Positions 7,098-8,083 of a stretch of 8,083 bases of DNA are shown in pieces. The position numbers and the translations under genes were made by a program. The notes below the pieces were generated by a model. That model did not search any database. It worked only from the letters and a program-made list of their open reading frames with translations, and had not been told where the DNA came from. The DNA is from Bacteroidetes bacterium UBA7688 (lineage in GTDB: Bacteria > Bacteroidota > Bacteroidia > Chitinophagales > Chitinophagaceae): positions 1-8,083 of the forward strand of contig DLGS01000350.1 in assembly GCA_002482815.1 (NCBI GenBank), in the 5' to 3' direction. How positions within the stretch are numbered: position 1 is the stretch's first letter; each line of letters begins with the position of its first letter.

Positions 7098-7682
7098 ATG
7101 AGAGAATTGGTTTTAGCCTCGGGCAATAAAAAGAAAATTAATGAACTGAAAGATTTGCTTGAAGGTTTTTTGGTTTTATCACTAAGCGATATTGGTTTTG
7201 ATCAGGAAATAGCAGAACCTTATCTGACTTTTAAGGAAAATGCTTTGCAGAAAGCAAGGACCGTTTTCCAGTTTTGTAATAAAAATGTTTTGGCTGACGA
7301 TTCTGGTATTTCGGTTTTGTCGCTCAATAATCAACCCGGCGTTTTTAGTGCAAGGTATGCCGGTGAAAACGCCTCCGATCAGCAAAATCTTGATAAACTG
7401 TTAGAGGAAATGCAGGGAAAGGAGAACAGGAGGGCATTTTACACGGCTGTTTTGTGCCTTATCTGGGAGGGTGTTCCACATTATTTTGAAGGTACCTGCC
7501 ACGGAACCTTAATTCATGAACCACGAGGTAATAATGGATTTGGGTACGATCCTATTTTTATTCCCAATGGCTATTCTGAAACTTTTGCTGAATTGTCTTC
7601 TGAAATTAAAAAAAGTATAAGTCACCGTGCTCAGGCAATGGAGAAGCTTTCAGCATTTATAAAAGAGCAAACAAATAGCTAA
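7098..7682 (+). CDS. rdgB: RdgB/HAM1 family non-canonical purine NTP pyrophosphatase
   Basis: This cytoplasmic enzyme hydrolyses dITP, ITP and XTP to the monophosphate and pyrophosphate, keeping deaminated purines out of DNA and RNA. The 194 residues match the usual family length (about 190-200). Visible motifs: the N-terminal phosphate-binding LASGNKKKINEL (6-17), TFKENALQKA (44-53) with metal-associated Glu47, LADDSGISV (65-73) with catalytic Asp68 and neighbour Asp67, PGVFSARYAG (80-89), the base-recognition loop NGFGYDPIF (146-154), and SHRAQAM (175-181) preceded by Lys171/172. The ATG is preceded by AGAA and an A-rich run, without a true Shine-Dalgarno. It is 66 bases downstream of the M1 peptidase and could be read from the same transcript or its own promoter. 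A small hairpin follows its stop. Nothing is missing or truncated. Confidence 0.96.
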   Translation: MRELVLASGNKKKINELKDLLEGFLVLSLSDIGFDQEIAEPYLTFKENALQKARTVFQFCNKNVLADDSGISVLSLNNQPGVFSARYAGENASDQQNLDKLLEEMQGKENRRAFYTAVLCLIWEGVPHYFEGTCHGTLIHEPRGNNGFGYDPIFIPNGYSETFAELSSEIKKSISHRAQAMEKLSAFIKEQTNS

Positions 7683-7688
7683 ATTCTT

Positions 7689-7708
7689 AATTAAACGTTT
7701 GTTTAATT
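7689..7708 (+). terminator. Small inverted repeat after rdgB, possible terminator
   Basis: Arms AATTAAAC (7689-7696) and GTTTAATT (7701-7708) pair perfectly over 8 bp around a GTTT loop, starting seven bases after the rdgB stop and followed by T-rich sequence (TCTTTACAACTTTATTTTC). The stem has only one G-C pair, so as an RNA hairpin it is weak. AAACGTTT (7693-7700) inside it is a second palindrome, so a protein-binding site is an alternative. Confidence 0.4.
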
Positions 7709-7776
7709 TCTTTACAACTTTATTTTCTAACCGACAATAGAGTTATCTTATTGTATCATTTTGAGTTTAACTTTTC

Positions 7777-7804
7777 TGCAAAATTTTGCATTGATACATT
7801 TGCA
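7777..7804 (+). promoter_or_regulatory. Candidate operator: 14-bp palindrome plus third half-site
   Basis: TGCAAAATTTTGCA (7777-7790) is a perfect 14-bp palindrome built from half-sites TGCAAA and TTTGCA. A third TTTGCA half-site lies at 7799-7804, giving the direct repeat TTTGCATT at 7785-7792 and 7799-7806. The group surrounds and overlaps the -7 promoter element of the ArsR-type gene, where a bound repressor would block RNA polymerase. A looser 7-bp inverted pair, TGTATCA (7752-7758) and TGATACA (7792-7798), spans the same region. Autoregulation is inferred from family habit. Confidence 0.55.
7795..7802 (+). promoter_or_regulatory. Bacteroidota-type -7 promoter element for the ArsR-type gene
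   Basis: TACATTTG matches the Bacteroidota -7 consensus TAnnTTTG exactly. The expected TTTG near -33 is not well matched; the region around 7772-7778 is only T-rich (TTTTCTG). If used, transcription would start near 7809, leaving a leader of roughly 17 bases before the GTG at 7826. Confidence 0.5.
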
Positions 7805-7825
7805 TTCTTCAATCTATTTTTTATT

Positions 7826-8083
7826 GTGGAACTGGCTAGGGTAGAAAAAATTTCAAAAGCACTTGCAGATATTACCAGACTTAAGATTCTCAGTTATATG
7901 GGATCTCAAAAAGGTTTTACGCAGTGTTCTGAGATAATGAACCTCACAAATCTTGCTCAGCCCTCTGTTAGTCATCATATTAAAACATTGCTGGAAGCTG
8001 ATTTAATCATTGTGGAAAAGGATGGTCGCTGCCATTCTTATAGTGTGAATAGTGCATTGCTGAGATTATTTACAGAACATATA
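7826..8083 (+). CDS. ArsR-type winged-helix transcriptional regulator (3' partial)
   Basis: From GTG at 7826 the frame is open to the window end, giving 86 residues. It begins ELARVEKISKALADITRLKIL, the ArsR-type helix 1-2 pattern (usually LADPTRLKIL; Pro is Ile here). SEIMNLTNLAQPSVSHHIKTL (residues 35-55) is the helix-turn-helix, with recognition helix around AQPSVSHHIKTL, and EADLIIVEKDGRCHSYSVN (57-75) is the beta-wing. The classical ELCVCDL metal site of ArsR/SmtB is absent, though Cys34 sits at the start of that helix and Cys69 lies in the wing. The start is chosen because the frame has no upstream ATG (it stays open for many codons, with a TTG at 7751), GTG sits just before the conserved helix, and the -7 element lies about 24 bases upstream. 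The effector and targets other than its own promoter are unknown. The C terminus is outside the window. Confidence 0.85.
   Translation, partial: MELARVEKISKALADITRLKILSYMGSQKGFTQCSEIMNLTNLAQPSVSHHIKTLLEADLIIVEKDGRCHSYSVNSALLRLFTEHI

Overview
The window looks like ordinary chromosome from a Bacteroidota bacterium, most likely near the Chitinophagales/Sphingobacteriia; that placement is inferred. It is AT-rich by eye. No start codon has a Shine-Dalgarno sequence, only A/T-rich leaders. A Bacteroidota-type -7 promoter element (TAnnTTTG) precedes the last gene. The protein set (DUF445 membrane protein, large ABC-2-like permease, PepT, M1 peptidase with an outer-membrane-like tail) fits this phylum. 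Every supported gene is on the + strand. I see no mobile element, tRNA, rRNA or CRISPR array.

Layout: (1) 1-128, the 3' end of a DUF445-family membrane protein gene. (2) 161-2658, a two-gene ABC transporter made of an ATPase and a 569-residue polytopic permease, 14 bases apart. (3) 2659-2788, a spacer made largely of two degenerate repeat tracts, one purine-rich (AAGACRCAAGAY-like) and one TACTAA-like. (4) 2789-7031, cytoplasmic tripeptidase pepT followed 7 bases later by a secreted M1-family zinc metallopeptidase whose last ~400 residues look like an outer-membrane beta-barrel. (5) 7098-7682, an RdgB/HAM1 nucleotide-pool pyrophosphatase. (6) 7683-7825, an intergenic region with a small hairpin after rdgB, a perfect 14-bp palindrome and a -7 promoter element. 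(7) 7826-8083, the first 86 codons of an ArsR-type winged-helix regulator, probably starting at GTG and cut by the window end.

How the genes may work together: the ATPase and permease almost certainly form one complex. PepT and the M1 peptidase could form a peptide-use pair, with the M1 enzyme trimming peptides at the cell surface or in the periplasm and PepT splitting tripeptides in the cytoplasm; this rests on adjacency and family knowledge only. rdgB is a housekeeping gene. The ArsR-type gene probably regulates its own promoter through the palindrome. I found no clear undescribed multi-gene system. The items most worth a second look are the M1-barrel fusion, the ArsR operator/promoter arrangement and the degenerate repeat spacer.
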